The notes: a model not told the origin generated them from the letters alone. DNA of 64,000 nt from Jiulongibacter sp024742395 (GCA_965249455.1 OZ252236.1:2046001-2110000); one strand, 5' to 3'. Positions 44,076 through 52,165 are shown, counted from the stretch's first letter. Translations and numbers: made by a program.

Positions 44076-44576
44076 ATGAAAAACGAGGAATTAAGCAGAG
44101 GTCAATTCTTAAAGCAAATGGGTTTAAGCACAAAAGCCCTGATGGCATTTTACTGTATGGGGGCTATATCAGCTTGCAGCACAGAAGATCCGGAACCTAT
44201 AGATAATACCCCTGATGGCAATACAGGCAACGAAGAAAAAGGCTTCACTGGCACTACTACAGGGAGTAGTATAAACTTCACAGTAGACTTAACACATAAG
44301 GATTTCTCAAAATTAAAAACAGATGGCGAATACGCCTATGTTGCCGATATCATCATTGCCAATACTGGAAATGGTTTTCTAGCTTTATCAAAAAAATGTA
44401 CCCATCAGGGCACAACCATTGAATATCGATCTGGTAGTAAAGATTTTCGTTGTCCTAATCATGGTTCTGAGTTTTCTCAGGATGGTTCGGTTACAAAATC
44501 TCCTGCTTCCAGTCCGCTTACTACTTTTACAACCACCCTTTCTGCAGATTCAAACTCCTTGACAGTAAAGGCCTAA
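44076..44576 (+). CDS. Rieske (2Fe-2S) lipoprotein
   Basis: A 166-residue protein. The N-terminus LSRGQFLKQMG resembles a Tat motif (SRRxFLK) in which the second Arg is Gly. A lipobox-like AISAC (Cys34) suggests lipid anchoring. The Rieske cluster is complete: Cys108-Thr-His110 (CTHQG) and Cys126-Pro-Asn-His129 (CPNHG). The intervening domain is short, like a stand-alone Rieske electron carrier rather than a bc1 subunit. It sits 64 bp after the putative anti-sigma gene and 17 bp before the histidine-rich membrane protein. Confidence 0.92.
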   Translation: MKNEELSRGQFLKQMGLSTKALMAFYCMGAISACSTEDPEPIDNTPDGNTGNEEKGFTGTTTGSSINFTVDLTHKDFSKLKTDGEYAYVADIIIANTGNGFLALSKKCTHQGTTIEYRSGSKDFRCPNHGSEFSQDGSVTKSPASSPLTTFTTTLSADSNSLTVKA

Positions 44577-44593
44577 AAAATCTAAACTATAAA

Positions 44594-45229
44594 ATGTCAA
44601 AAAAGATATTACTCATTACACTTTTAATATCGCTCTCTTACTACACTATTGCACAGGATATATCTCTGGATGAGTTAATGGGTGACCTGGAGAGTGAGGC
44701 TAAGCCGGCTGAATTACTTCCGGATAGAATGCTTTTTTCTCAGAGAATTCTTTGGGGAGAAAACGGACTGTATAGAAAGGTAGGTTTTGCACCTAAGGAC
44801 TTGACCGCCGAAAGTAGAGATAAGGAGTTGAGAGCACGTAAGATTATGTTTAACGTGCATCAAACTACCGGTCTGTTAGCTGCAGGAGGTATGATTGCTC
44901 AAGCAATCATTGGTCCTAAACTTTACAAAGGAGATTTTGGAATTCGAAACTTGCATGAAGGAGTAGCTTTGGGAACCAATATTGCCTATGGCACAACAGC
45001 CCTTTTAGCTTTAACCTCTCCACCACCGATGGTTAATAGAAAGAAATTTGACAATATTAAACTGCATAAAATTTTAAGTATTGTCCATTTTTCAGGCATG
45101 GTTACCACCAATATCTTGGCACATAAGGCTGATAATGGTCAGGTAGATAAACGTTGGCATAGAGCGGCTGCAATTACCACTTTTGGTGCTTATGCGGCAG
45201 CAATTGCCTCCATAAAATTAGAATTTTAG
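44594..45229 (+). CDS. Histidine-rich membrane protein, cytochrome b561-like candidate (211 aa)
   Basis: After a signal peptide (ends TIAQ) and a linker come four predicted membrane helices. Conserved-looking His residues lie in or beside them: His89 (NVHQTTG), His121 (NLHEGV), His158 and His165 (KLHKILSIVHFSGM) and His189 (WHRAAA). This pattern is that of heme-b binding four-helix proteins such as cytochrome b561. The Rieske protein upstream and YceI downstream support a redox role; YceI is linked with a b561 gene in other bacteria. Heme binding is not proven by the sequence. Confidence 0.65.
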   Translation: MSKKILLITLLISLSYYTIAQDISLDELMGDLESEAKPAELLPDRMLFSQRILWGENGLYRKVGFAPKDLTAESRDKELRARKIMFNVHQTTGLLAAGGMIAQAIIGPKLYKGDFGIRNLHEGVALGTNIAYGTTALLALTSPPPMVNRKKFDNIKLHKILSIVHFSGMVTTNILAHKADNGQVDKRWHRAAAITTFGAYAAAIASIKLEF

Positions 45230-45302
45230 AAATGAAAAACGTCTTCAAGTAATGAAGATTATGATCGTATGATTCTTATCACAAGAAAAACGAAAAAAAC
45301 TT

Positions 45303-45854
45303 ATGAAAATATATAAAGTGTTAATGCCGATGGTCTTGGCCATATCTTGTATTGCCTTCAGGCCTGTGGATATAAAAAAGATTGTTGCAGACAAGAAGTC
45401 TTCTTCAATTATGTACGCCATGAAACATCCCTTACATAGTTTTGATGCTTCTTCAAAGGATTTTAAATGTATTGCGGCTTTTGATACAGAAACCAGAAAA
45501 CTTAGCTTGGTAGCAGTTATGGTGGCTATTAAGAGCTTTAACAGCGGAAATTCCAATCGGGATTCACACGTGATTGAAAACACAGAAGCCCTCAAGTACC
45601 CGAATGTTACTTTTTCGGCAGAAGACATCTCTTATTCAGGTGAGACAGTAGTCGCGAAAGGAAAAATGGTTTTTCATGGGGTTACCAAACCAATGACTAT
45701 AACGGGTATTCAGAAAGTAGCTGGCAATAAAATGACACTGAGTGGAAATGCAGAAGTCAATATGACAGATTTCGGAATAAAGCCACCAAGTTTAATGGGC
45801 ATGTCTACTGATGAAATAATCAAACTCGATTTTATGATGACTTTTGACATTTAG
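45303..45854 (+). CDS. YceI family lipocalin-like protein
   Basis: A 183-residue exported protein with a signal peptide. The family pattern is visible: MKHPLHSFDASSKDFKCIA, FNSGNSNRDSHVIENTEALKYP (quoted in part) and HGVTKPMTITG, ending with the strand IKLDFMMTFDI. Homologues bind polyisoprenoids such as ubiquinone-like lipids. It is the last gene of the sigma cassette, 73 bp after the b561-like gene, and is followed by a terminator. A quinone-handling role with the Rieske and b-type proteins is plausible. Confidence 0.92.
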   Translation: MKIYKVLMPMVLAISCIAFRPVDIKKIVADKKSSSIMYAMKHPLHSFDASSKDFKCIAAFDTETRKLSLVAVMVAIKSFNSGNSNRDSHVIENTEALKYPNVTFSAEDISYSGETVVAKGKMVFHGVTKPMTITGIQKVAGNKMTLSGNAEVNMTDFGIKPPSLMGMSTDEIIKLDFMMTFDI

Positions 45855-45876
45855 ATAGATCGTCTAAAGCAAAAAG

Positions 45877-45905
45877 AAAGCCCGACGAATTTCGCCGGGC
45901 TTTTT
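45877..45905 (+). terminator. Intrinsic terminator after yceI
   Basis: AAAGCCCG (45877-45884) pairs with CGGGCTTT (45896-45903), followed by further Ts. It closes the cassette 12 bp before the IS element. Confidence 0.9.
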
Positions 45906-45917
45906 AATTTTATTTAA

Positions 45918-45942
45918 TGTCTCGTCCTAAAATAGCGTTACA
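45918..45942. repeat. IS3 element left inverted repeat
   Basis: TGTCTCGTCCTAAAATAGCG and the next five bases match the reverse complement of the right end in 20 of 25 positions. Confidence 0.85.
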
Positions 45943-45956
45943 CTAAAAGTAATGTT

Positions 45957-46391
45957 ATGAAAGAACAAGAAGAGAATCAGTATGTTAAGCGAACGCAAAA
46001 AGACTACAGTTATGCTTTTAAATTGAATGTTGTCAAGGAGATTGAATTGGGCGAGCTAGGAATAAAAGCAGCGGCTCGAAAGTACGGTATTCAATCACAT
46101 TCTACGGTGACGAATTGGCTTAGAAAATATGGTAGCTTTGATTGGCAAAATCAAAGTCCATCGAGTATGTCAAAATCTCCGGAACAAAAGGTAAAGGAAT
46201 TGGAGCAGGAAGTAGCTCTTTTGAAAAAGCAAAAAGCTCGCCTGGAACATCAGCTCCAACAGTCTGATAACAAGGCTATCATTTTTGATATGATGATAGA
46301 TTTAGCAGAGAAGGAGTATAAAATACCAATAAGAAAAAACTCCTTACCCGATCAATCGACCAATTCAAAGAAGGGCACCAAGAAAGCCTAA
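45957..46391 (+). CDS. IS3-family transposase OrfA
   Basis: A 144-residue protein. A helix-turn-helix (about 15-60) contains AFKLNVVKEIELGELGIKAA and KYGIQSHSTVTNWLRKYG, which bind the inverted repeats. Residues about 78-115 form a leucine-zipper coiled coil (VKELEQEVALLKKQKARLEH). The stop follows the frameshift signal at 46334-46340, so it is made both alone and as the start of the OrfAB fusion. Confidence 0.93.
   Translation: MKEQEENQYVKRTQKDYSYAFKLNVVKEIELGELGIKAAARKYGIQSHSTVTNWLRKYGSFDWQNQSPSSMSKSPEQKVKELEQEVALLKKQKARLEHQLQQSDNKAIIFDMMIDLAEKEYKIPIRKNSLPDQSTNSKKGTKKA
46334..46340 (+). promoter_or_regulatory. Programmed -1 frameshift heptamer A AAA AAC
   Basis: In the orfA frame the codons read agA AAA AAC, the standard slippery sequence of IS3 elements. 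A slip of -1 enters the orfB frame, open from here through LLTRSIDQFKEG to the start of the recognised catalytic region, producing OrfAB. No strong stimulatory hairpin was identified. Confidence 0.8.
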
Positions 46392-46405
46392 CGGCTACCT
46401 GTAGA

Positions 46406-47263
46406 TTGCTCGGGATAAACAGACAGGTTTATTATCGTTCGATACGTACGACCATGCAACGCATAAAGGTAGCGGCCAAAGTGGTTGAGATGGTTCAGCA
46501 TATCAGGCTTCAGATGCCACGAATTGGCACCAGGAAGTTGTTCGAATTATTACTGCCAAGGCTGAAGCCTATGAAGGTCGGTAGAGATAGGCTTTTCTCA
46601 ATACTTCGGGCTAACAATCTACTAATCAGCCCTAAAAGGGCTTATCATGTGACTACTAACTCTCATCATAGATTTAGAAAGCACAAGAATAAGATTGAAG
46701 GATTGGTAGCTCAAAGGCCAGAAGAAATTTGGGTTTCGGATATTACATATGTTGGTCACAGAGAAAACCCTATGTATCTGGCTCTGGTTACTGATGCGTA
46801 CTCAAAAAAGATCGTTGGCTATAATGTTTCAAATAGTCTCAATAGTTCTGGAAGTATAAAAGCTCTGAAGATGGCGGTCAAATCCAGAATGTATAAAACA
46901 GAACAATTGATACATCATTCTGATCGCGGCCTTCAATATTGCAGTGATGAGTATCAGAAAGTGCTTGGCTCCAATGGAATTATTTGTAGCATGACAGAAT
47001 CCTATGATCCGTATGCAAATGCAATCGCTGAAAGAGTAAATGGAATACTTAAACAAGAGTTTATCGGGCAATTAAAAACAACAGATATCAAAATAATGAG
47101 AGAGCTCGTCAAGTGCTCAATCAAAACTTATAACCAAAAAAGACCTCATTATTCTTGTTATATGAAAACTCCCGAAATGATGCACAGACAAGAAGATGTC
47201 AGAATAAGAACATATAAAAAGAAGAAACCTGCTGAGAATGCTCAGCAGGTTTCTATAATTTAG
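46406..47263 (+). CDS. IS3-family transposase OrfB (DDE integrase domain)
   Basis: A 285-residue catalytic part. The DDE residues are in WVSDITYV, HHSDRGLQY and ANAIAERVNG, with 35 residues between the second Asp and the Glu, plus the typical Lys seven residues after the Glu. The first recognised start is TTG at 46406, but the frame is open further upstream, and translation most likely enters by the -1 frameshift at 46334-46340. It is intact, so the element may be active. Confidence 0.93.
   Translation: MLGINRQVYYRSIRTTMQRIKVAAKVVEMVQHIRLQMPRIGTRKLFELLLPRLKPMKVGRDRLFSILRANNLLISPKRAYHVTTNSHHRFRKHKNKIEGLVAQRPEEIWVSDITYVGHRENPMYLALVTDAYSKKIVGYNVSNSLNSSGSIKALKMAVKSRMYKTEQLIHHSDRGLQYCSDEYQKVLGSNGIICSMTESYDPYANAIAERVNGILKQEFIGQLKTTDIKIMRELVKCSIKTYNQKRPHYSCYMKTPEMMHRQEDVRIRTYKKKKPAENAQQVSII
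47225..47252. terminator. 12-bp palindromic hairpin at the end of orfB
   Basis: AAACCTGCTGAG and CTCAGCAGGTTT form a perfect 12-bp stem with an AATG loop inside the last codons of orfB. On the minus strand it is followed by TTTCTTCTTTTT, on the plus strand by TCTATAATTT. It may terminate transcripts of the gld cluster running into the IS. Confidence 0.6.
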
Positions 47264-47279
47264 TTTTATCTTAAAAACC

Positions 47280-47304
47280 TGTATCGCTTATTTAGGACTA
47301 GTCA
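47280..47304. repeat. IS3 element right inverted repeat
   Basis: The reverse complement begins TGACTAGTCCTAAATAAGCG and matches the left repeat in 20 of 25 positions. Confidence 0.85.
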
Positions 47305-47319
47305 TCAGGAGAGAGTAAG

Positions 47320-48258
47320 TTAATACTCCCAAAGGTTATGCTCCCATTCTACAAGCTCATATTCTAATTGCTTTGATTTTATCAGGGCCTCTTTTGGAGA
47401 ACCGTGAAGCTCATCAAGGTATTTGTTAAGCGAATTAGATTTCTTTACAATTCTACCATGAAATAATCTTAGCTCAAATGCATCGGCAAGATTGATGTGT
47501 TTGGCAGTGTTGGCTTCATTAAACCAAACTGCGTTCGGATTATTTCTGAAAAATTGCTCAAGGTCCTTGTATTTAAATGAGGCCAAAGTCTTCTCTAAAC
47601 CGTCAGAAGAAGCTTCTGCAGGAATTTTGATGGTAATAGATTGTATATCAAAATACTGACGAGAACGTTGTCTGTCAAAAATCCAATCTTCTTTAATTTC
47701 AAGGATGTAGAATTCATTCGGGAACATCTCGTAACCATCCTGAGCTGCTGCTACACTCACTGTGCTTGAAGCTGAACTGCTTGGGTTCTGGGTATTATCG
47801 GTTGTAGATGATCCATCTCCCCAGCCATCGTCAGATCCGCCTGAATCAGCTGTTCCCCAGCCGTCATCTTCTAAAGTTTCTGAGCCAAACCCGGCATCAA
47901 TTTCCTCTTGAGAAAGTCCGCCTCCTTCAAAACGCTTAAACATTCTTTCATTGAATTCAGCCAGAGTCAATCTTTCTTTTAAGTCTTCTTCAGCATAAGC
48001 ATCAAGAATACCAGATTTCACGCCTTCAATAAGATGTTTAGTAATCTCATTATCATTAGCAAATAAAGGCTGATTCTGTTTTTCTCTTAAATCAACTCTT
48101 CTCCATAGTCCAATCTTGTAAGCCACATTTGACTCATGTACCGGACGAAGAGAAAGAGGATTTAAACCATTGTCTGATTTTTCCTGAGCAAATCCTACAT
48201 GACTCAGAACTAGTCCGGCCAAAATAGCTAGCGAATTAAATTTTCTCATCTTCTTCAT
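47320..48258 (-). CDS. gldN: Gliding motility/T9SS protein GldN (PorN)
   Basis: A 312-residue periplasmic protein, with signal peptide ending GFAQ, that works with GldK in the outer-membrane-associated ring of the type IX secretion system. Characteristic regions are LRPVHESNVAYKIGLWRRVD, NQPLFANDNEITKHLIEGVK and the C-terminal AVWFNEANTAKHINLADAFE. An unusual Asp/Gly/Trp/Ser-rich insert lies at about 130-170 (DDGWGTADSGGSDDGWGDGS). Last gene of the cluster; an IS element begins 16 bp beyond its stop. Confidence 0.95.
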   Translation of the reverse strand: MKKMRKFNSLAILAGLVLSHVGFAQEKSDNGLNPLSLRPVHESNVAYKIGLWRRVDLREKQNQPLFANDNEITKHLIEGVKSGILDAYAEEDLKERLTLAEFNERMFKRFEGGGLSQEEIDAGFGSETLEDDGWGTADSGGSDDGWGDGSSTTDNTQNPSSSASSTVSVAAAQDGYEMFPNEFYILEIKEDWIFDRQRSRQYFDIQSITIKIPAEASSDGLEKTLASFKYKDLEQFFRNNPNAVWFNEANTAKHINLADAFELRLFHGRIVKKSNSLNKYLDELHGSPKEALIKSKQLEYELVEWEHNLWEY

Positions 48259-48266
48259 ATTTAATA

Positions 48267-49886
48267 TTATCTCAAAGGAATCTCCTTTGTGATGGCACCT
48301 ACGCTCACCTCTTCGGTTTGTCCTTTGAAGTTTCTTCTCATTACTTTATTAATCGTAATAACATAACGATCTCCTGCCTGAGCATTGCGTGCAAGCTCAG
48401 AAATATTTTGATTTCCAGTTACTCCTTTTAAACTTCCTTTAGGTCTTACACCACTAGCAAGGAAAATGTCATAGTCAGTTACTCTATAACTGGCATCGTC
48501 AGGATTATTGTTTTTAAAGTCCTCATCTGCAATAGCAACCACGTTGATGGTTCTAACAGATGAAGCAGCTAAACCTCGTTTACTAACGTCGTCACCTACC
48601 GGCGAATTGTTAGCCAAAACCTGAATGTCTGGCTTAGGCACCCTTCTAACTTTGAAAGGGAATGACTGGAGTTTAACTCCGTCATTAGATACATCCAAAG
48701 TAACCCTGGCTGAGTTAGGAACAACCGTTACATTGCCGCCGGCACCAGGAATAAACTCTGCACCTTCACCACTGAAAGTAGGATTAAAAAGAGCTCCTAA
48801 TCCAGGAGATGTAGTAACCAGCTTATTAGCACACCTTAAGTAAAGTGCTGGTAATGAAGCCGACTCCAACTGTACAGATGGCTTAAGAACTGTGTATGTT
48901 TCTTCCTGAGTAACCTGTTCTGTAGTTCCGTCTGGTTTTGGATAGGAAATACTGGCAGTATAAGTTCTCTTCAACTGTCCATTCTTATCATATTCTCCAC
49001 CTTGTGCACGTACTTCATAAGTACCTTTCCCATCTACTACGCTTAGAGAAGTACCATTAATACTAATTCGTGGCGTTATAGCACTTGAGTAGGCACCAAT
49101 GGCTACATCAGCTTTGTAGGTTTGACCAGCCACTACGGTTCTTGAATCAGGTATTACTACAGCAAAAATCTTATCAAATTTAATTTCTTTCGCACCCACT
49201 TGAGAAGCCAAATAACTCAAAACTTCAGATTCCTGACGTCTGATTTCAGACTGCTTCTGACTTAAGGCTGCCAGAGCAGCAGGAACAGGAGTGGCAGCAA
49301 ACATAACATTTGCAAAATCTTTATTGAGCTCACCTGGATCTTTTGAGCTTGCAAAAGCAGGGTCATCTTTAGCATCTGGGGCTAAGTCAGATAGTTTGAC
49401 AGCTCCTTTTGTTAAATTATTAATCCCTTCGGTGTAAGCTCTTAAAGTTCTTTGTAGTTCATAGCCCAAGCCATTTTTCTGATTTCCCGGACCAATAAAA
49501 AGGTTAGCCACTTTTTCTTCTTCGGCTAAGTTATTGATATTTCCCGTTTCAGGATCTCTACCTTGACCTGCCTGTTCAATAATCGTATTTCTAAGGTCAT
49601 TGATGTAGGCATTAATAGCGGAAGTTCGGTTTCTAACGCTATCTGCCACATGAAGAAGGGCTACATATTCAGGTTTATTACCTGACTTATCTACCGCATC
49701 TTTCATTGACTCAATGACTCTGGCATTGGATTCGTTAGCCGAGGAATTTGCGGCTATTAAACTTTTATCAATCGTCACGAATTTTCTTAAGATGGAATCA
49801 GATACCTGTAAAGCCAGCATTGCTGTCAGTACGAGGTACATCATGTTAATCATCTTCTGACGAGGTGACTCTTTTCCACCAGCCAT
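48267..49886 (-). CDS. gldM: Gliding motility/T9SS protein GldM (PorM)
   Basis: A 539-residue inner-membrane protein. It opens MAGGKESPRQKMINMMYLVL with a single transmembrane helix at about 12-30, the conserved GldM start. The periplasmic part has four domains, with GPGNQKNGLGYELQRTLRAY and LGALFNPTFSGEGAEFIPGA. It couples the GldL motor to the GldK/GldN ring across the periplasm. The gene is 8 bp upstream of gldN. Confidence 0.97.
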   Translation of the reverse strand: MAGGKESPRQKMINMMYLVLTAMLALQVSDSILRKFVTIDKSLIAANSSANESNARVIESMKDAVDKSGNKPEYVALLHVADSVRNRTSAINAYINDLRNTIIEQAGQGRDPETGNINNLAEEEKVANLFIGPGNQKNGLGYELQRTLRAYTEGINNLTKGAVKLSDLAPDAKDDPAFASSKDPGELNKDFANVMFAATPVPAALAALSQKQSEIRRQESEVLSYLASQVGAKEIKFDKIFAVVIPDSRTVVAGQTYKADVAIGAYSSAITPRISINGTSLSVVDGKGTYEVRAQGGEYDKNGQLKRTYTASISYPKPDGTTEQVTQEETYTVLKPSVQLESASLPALYLRCANKLVTTSPGLGALFNPTFSGEGAEFIPGAGGNVTVVPNSARVTLDVSNDGVKLQSFPFKVRRVPKPDIQVLANNSPVGDDVSKRGLAASSVRTINVVAIADEDFKNNNPDDASYRVTDYDIFLASGVRPKGSLKGVTGNQNISELARNAQAGDRYVITINKVMRRNFKGQTEEVSVGAITKEIPLR

Positions 49887-49940
49887 AATATCTTTATTTT
49901 ATATGGTTTATATTTTATTTAGGAGAGTTGAATTAGCTAA

Positions 49941-50744
49941 TTAGCTTCCTTTCATTGCAGAAAGCATGCTTCCGTAAACGGAGTTTAGCGAAGTAAGATT
50001 GTTAGTCAATTTATTCAATTCTTCCTTAAAGTGCTGCGTATCTTTTGAAGCCTCTGACATATCGTTCATAGCAGAAGATAAGTTGCTATAGAAAGCATTC
50101 ATAGCTTTTAGATGCTTATTAGTGTCCTGAAGTTCTAGTTCATACACAGCATTAAGAGCCCCCATGTTCTGAGTGATTTTCTGAAACTGACCTCTGTATT
50201 CTTCGGCATCTTTAGTTGCATCTGCCATACTGTTCATTGCCGTTACGGCTACGCCATAAGCATTGTTCATTTCTCCAACTTTAGTTGAAGCAGACTTAAC
50301 GTTCTTAGCGTATTCGTTGGTAGCAACAGTAGCATCGGCTATATCACCCAAGTTTGATACGGTGTCACTTAACTTACCAAAACTTGTTTTCAGTTTATCG
50401 AAAATGCCTGAATCCATGCCAGCATTGCCAAGCATATCATCCATTTTAGAGGTTAGACCTAAACTGCTTGTGGCTCTGGCAGGAGCTTCACCCTGAAAAT
50501 CTGTAGACAATTCAGGATATACTTTTTCCCATTGATATTCTACTGATGGTCTTAAGAATGACTGAAATGCATAAATAAGGAAAATAACTGCTTCAGTTCC
50601 CAATCCTACAGGTAATGCTATACCAGCCCAGTCATAGTGCATGATTTTACCCATAGCACCTATAATTACAACTGCTGCTCCAAGTCCATATATGAAGGGA
50701 ATGAATTTATCCCAGAAAAAGCTAGGTCCGTTACTTGCTGCCAT
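49941..50744 (-). CDS. gldL: Gliding motility/T9SS protein GldL (PorL)
   Basis: A 267-residue inner-membrane motor component. Two transmembrane helices (about 11-30 and 38-58) carry the conserved glutamate region ALPVGLGTEAVIFLIYAFQS, which is thought to carry the proton path. The long C-terminal part (100-267) is helical and coiled-coil-like, with TVSNLGDIADATVATNEYAK and repeated MNxx(M/Y)xxxxxxM segments. Separated from gldK by a hairpin with a T-run. Confidence 0.96.
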   Translation of the reverse strand: MAASNGPSFFWDKFIPFIYGLGAAVVIIGAMGKIMHYDWAGIALPVGLGTEAVIFLIYAFQSFLRPSVEYQWEKVYPELSTDFQGEAPARATSSLGLTSKMDDMLGNAGMDSGIFDKLKTSFGKLSDTVSNLGDIADATVATNEYAKNVKSASTKVGEMNNAYGVAVTAMNSMADATKDAEEYRGQFQKITQNMGALNAVYELELQDTNKHLKAMNAFYSNLSSAMNDMSEASKDTQHFKEELNKLTNNLTSLNSVYGSMLSAMKGS

Positions 50745-50795
50745 TAGAATTCTTGTTAAAAATTAATTAGTGATTTAATACGTGTTCAAAAAAAA

Positions 50796-50815
50796 GGAGA
50801 ATAATGGTATTCTCC
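50796..50815 (-). terminator. Terminator-like hairpin between gldK and gldL
   Basis: On the minus strand GGAGAAT (50815-50809) pairs with ATTCTCC (50802-50796), a perfect 7-bp stem with a 6-base loop, followed by eight Ts. It lies 18 bp after gldK and 50 bp before gldL, inside an operon normally cotranscribed. It may be a partial attenuator. Confidence 0.75.
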
Positions 50816-50832
50816 GTGTTGTTTAAAAATTA

Positions 50833-51921
50833 TTACTCTCTTCCTGGTACTGAACCCAGTCTGTCTAATACGTTTCTGAAACCAATGTAAGAGCGAGTAG
50901 CTGTTCTGTACTCAAATGCCACAGTACCTGTTTCAAGATAGTATGCAACATCTTTCCAAGAGCCACCCTTAATTACTTTTCTTGGCTCGTCGTCATCCTT
51001 ATAACTTGGATTTAAATCCCAAGTTAAAGGAATATATGATTCAGAGTAAGCATCAATGGTCCATTCTGATACATTTCCGGCCATGTTATATAAACCAAAG
51101 TCATTTGGATTAAAAGCATTGGCAGGTGCAGTGTAAGGGTAACCATCGGCTCTGTAATTACCACGGTAGGGTTTGAAGTTCGCTAAGAAACATCCTTTAC
51201 CATTGGCAACATAAGGATTACCCCATGGATATTTTGCCCCTTCCTTTCCACCTCTTGCAGCCCATTCCCACTCTGCTTCAGAAGGTAGTCTGAAAGCAGG
51301 AGACTTAAACTGACCGTTTTCCTCTCTGTAAGTATTGTATTGTTTGGTTCTCCATTCTGAGAAATAGTTTGCAGCATCCCAGTTCACACCTACTACAGGG
51401 TACTGATCAAATGCAGGGCTTGAGAAATAATATTCGGTCATCTGATCTCCGTTGTGGTAGGAAAAATCCCTAACCCATACCGTACTATCAGGGTATAATT
51501 TAGACATAATAAACTCTTCGCCTAATACAGAAACTGAGTCAGCTAACATGTAGTTTACAAAAGTTCTGTACTCGTGGTTGGTGATTTCTGTGTCATCCAT
51601 ATAGAATGGATTAATGGTCACACGCTTATTCATAGATATTCTGGAAGAAAGAACATCCTGATCTGCCTGACCCATTAAAAATGAACCTGATGGTATCAAA
51701 ACCATTCCGGAAGGTGCCGTTTGTTTGTACCCTTTTCTGGCTGTGGCAATAACCTCTCCATTCACGAGACCATCCAGCGGATCACCTGCTCCTCCGCCAC
51801 CTTTCTTTCCAAGGCCCACTTTTTCCATCGTTTTATTCAGGAAACCACAACTCTGCATGAAAACCAGCGGAGCGGCTATCAGTAGAGTTTTTGCAAGAGT
51901 TTTAATAAGTCGCTTGTTCAT
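50833..51921 (-). CDS. gldK: Gliding motility/T9SS lipoprotein GldK (PorK)
   Basis: A 362-residue outer-membrane lipoprotein (lipobox FMQSC, Cys25). The body has the formylglycine-generating-enzyme (SUMF1) fold: MVLIPSGSFLMGQADQD, FYMDDTEITNHEYRTFVNYM, FRLPSEAEWEWAARGG and GNVSEWTID. It forms the ring with GldN. FGE active-site cysteines are not evident, so it should be structural. First gene of the core KLMN group, following porP. Confidence 0.96.
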   Translation of the reverse strand: MNKRLIKTLAKTLLIAAPLVFMQSCGFLNKTMEKVGLGKKGGGGAGDPLDGLVNGEVIATARKGYKQTAPSGMVLIPSGSFLMGQADQDVLSSRISMNKRVTINPFYMDDTEITNHEYRTFVNYMLADSVSVLGEEFIMSKLYPDSTVWVRDFSYHNGDQMTEYYFSSPAFDQYPVVGVNWDAANYFSEWRTKQYNTYREENGQFKSPAFRLPSEAEWEWAARGGKEGAKYPWGNPYVANGKGCFLANFKPYRGNYRADGYPYTAPANAFNPNDFGLYNMAGNVSEWTIDAYSESYIPLTWDLNPSYKDDDEPRKVIKGGSWKDVAYYLETGTVAFEYRTATRSYIGFRNVLDRLGSVPGRE

Positions 51922-52165
51922 AAAACAAGTAGATTAATTTAGATTAAAGATATCTGTCTTTACAGAGAACAGACTAAAAACGTAAGCTGTTTCTCTATTA
52001 TTGTTGAAGAGATTAAAGTTCTGGTTTACAAACGTAATGCCGTTGGCCAGAGATCAAATCTCAATCGTCAATGTTCATTTTGCACAAATCATGCCAACAA
52101 AAAAGCACATTAGGGCTTTTTATATTTTAAATATTTTGACCTCAATTAAAGTCTGATAAAACTAA

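Larger units (their letters stand above)
45918..47304 (+). mobile_element. IS3-family insertion sequence, complete (1387 bp)
   Basis: The ends are 25-bp imperfect inverted repeats starting TG (20 of 25 match): 45918-45942 and 47280-47304. Between them lie orfA, a -1 frameshift signal and orfB with an intact DD(35)E transposase. No direct repeat flanks the element: the left flank is TTAA and the right flank TCAG. It sits between the yceI terminator and gldN, with its right end 16 bp from the gldN stop. Confidence 0.9.

Noticed and set aside
46406..46408. TTG as an independent start of OrfB
   Set aside because: The frame is open further upstream and a standard slippery heptamer precedes it, so frameshifted synthesis is more likely.
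45913..47308. Target-site duplication of the IS3 element
   Set aside because: The 3-5 bases on the two sides (TTAA and TCAG) do not match.
50833..51921. GldK as a formylglycine-generating enzyme for the two sulfatases
   Set aside because: It shares the SUMF fold but lies in the T9SS operon, is a lipoprotein and shows no paired active-site cysteines.
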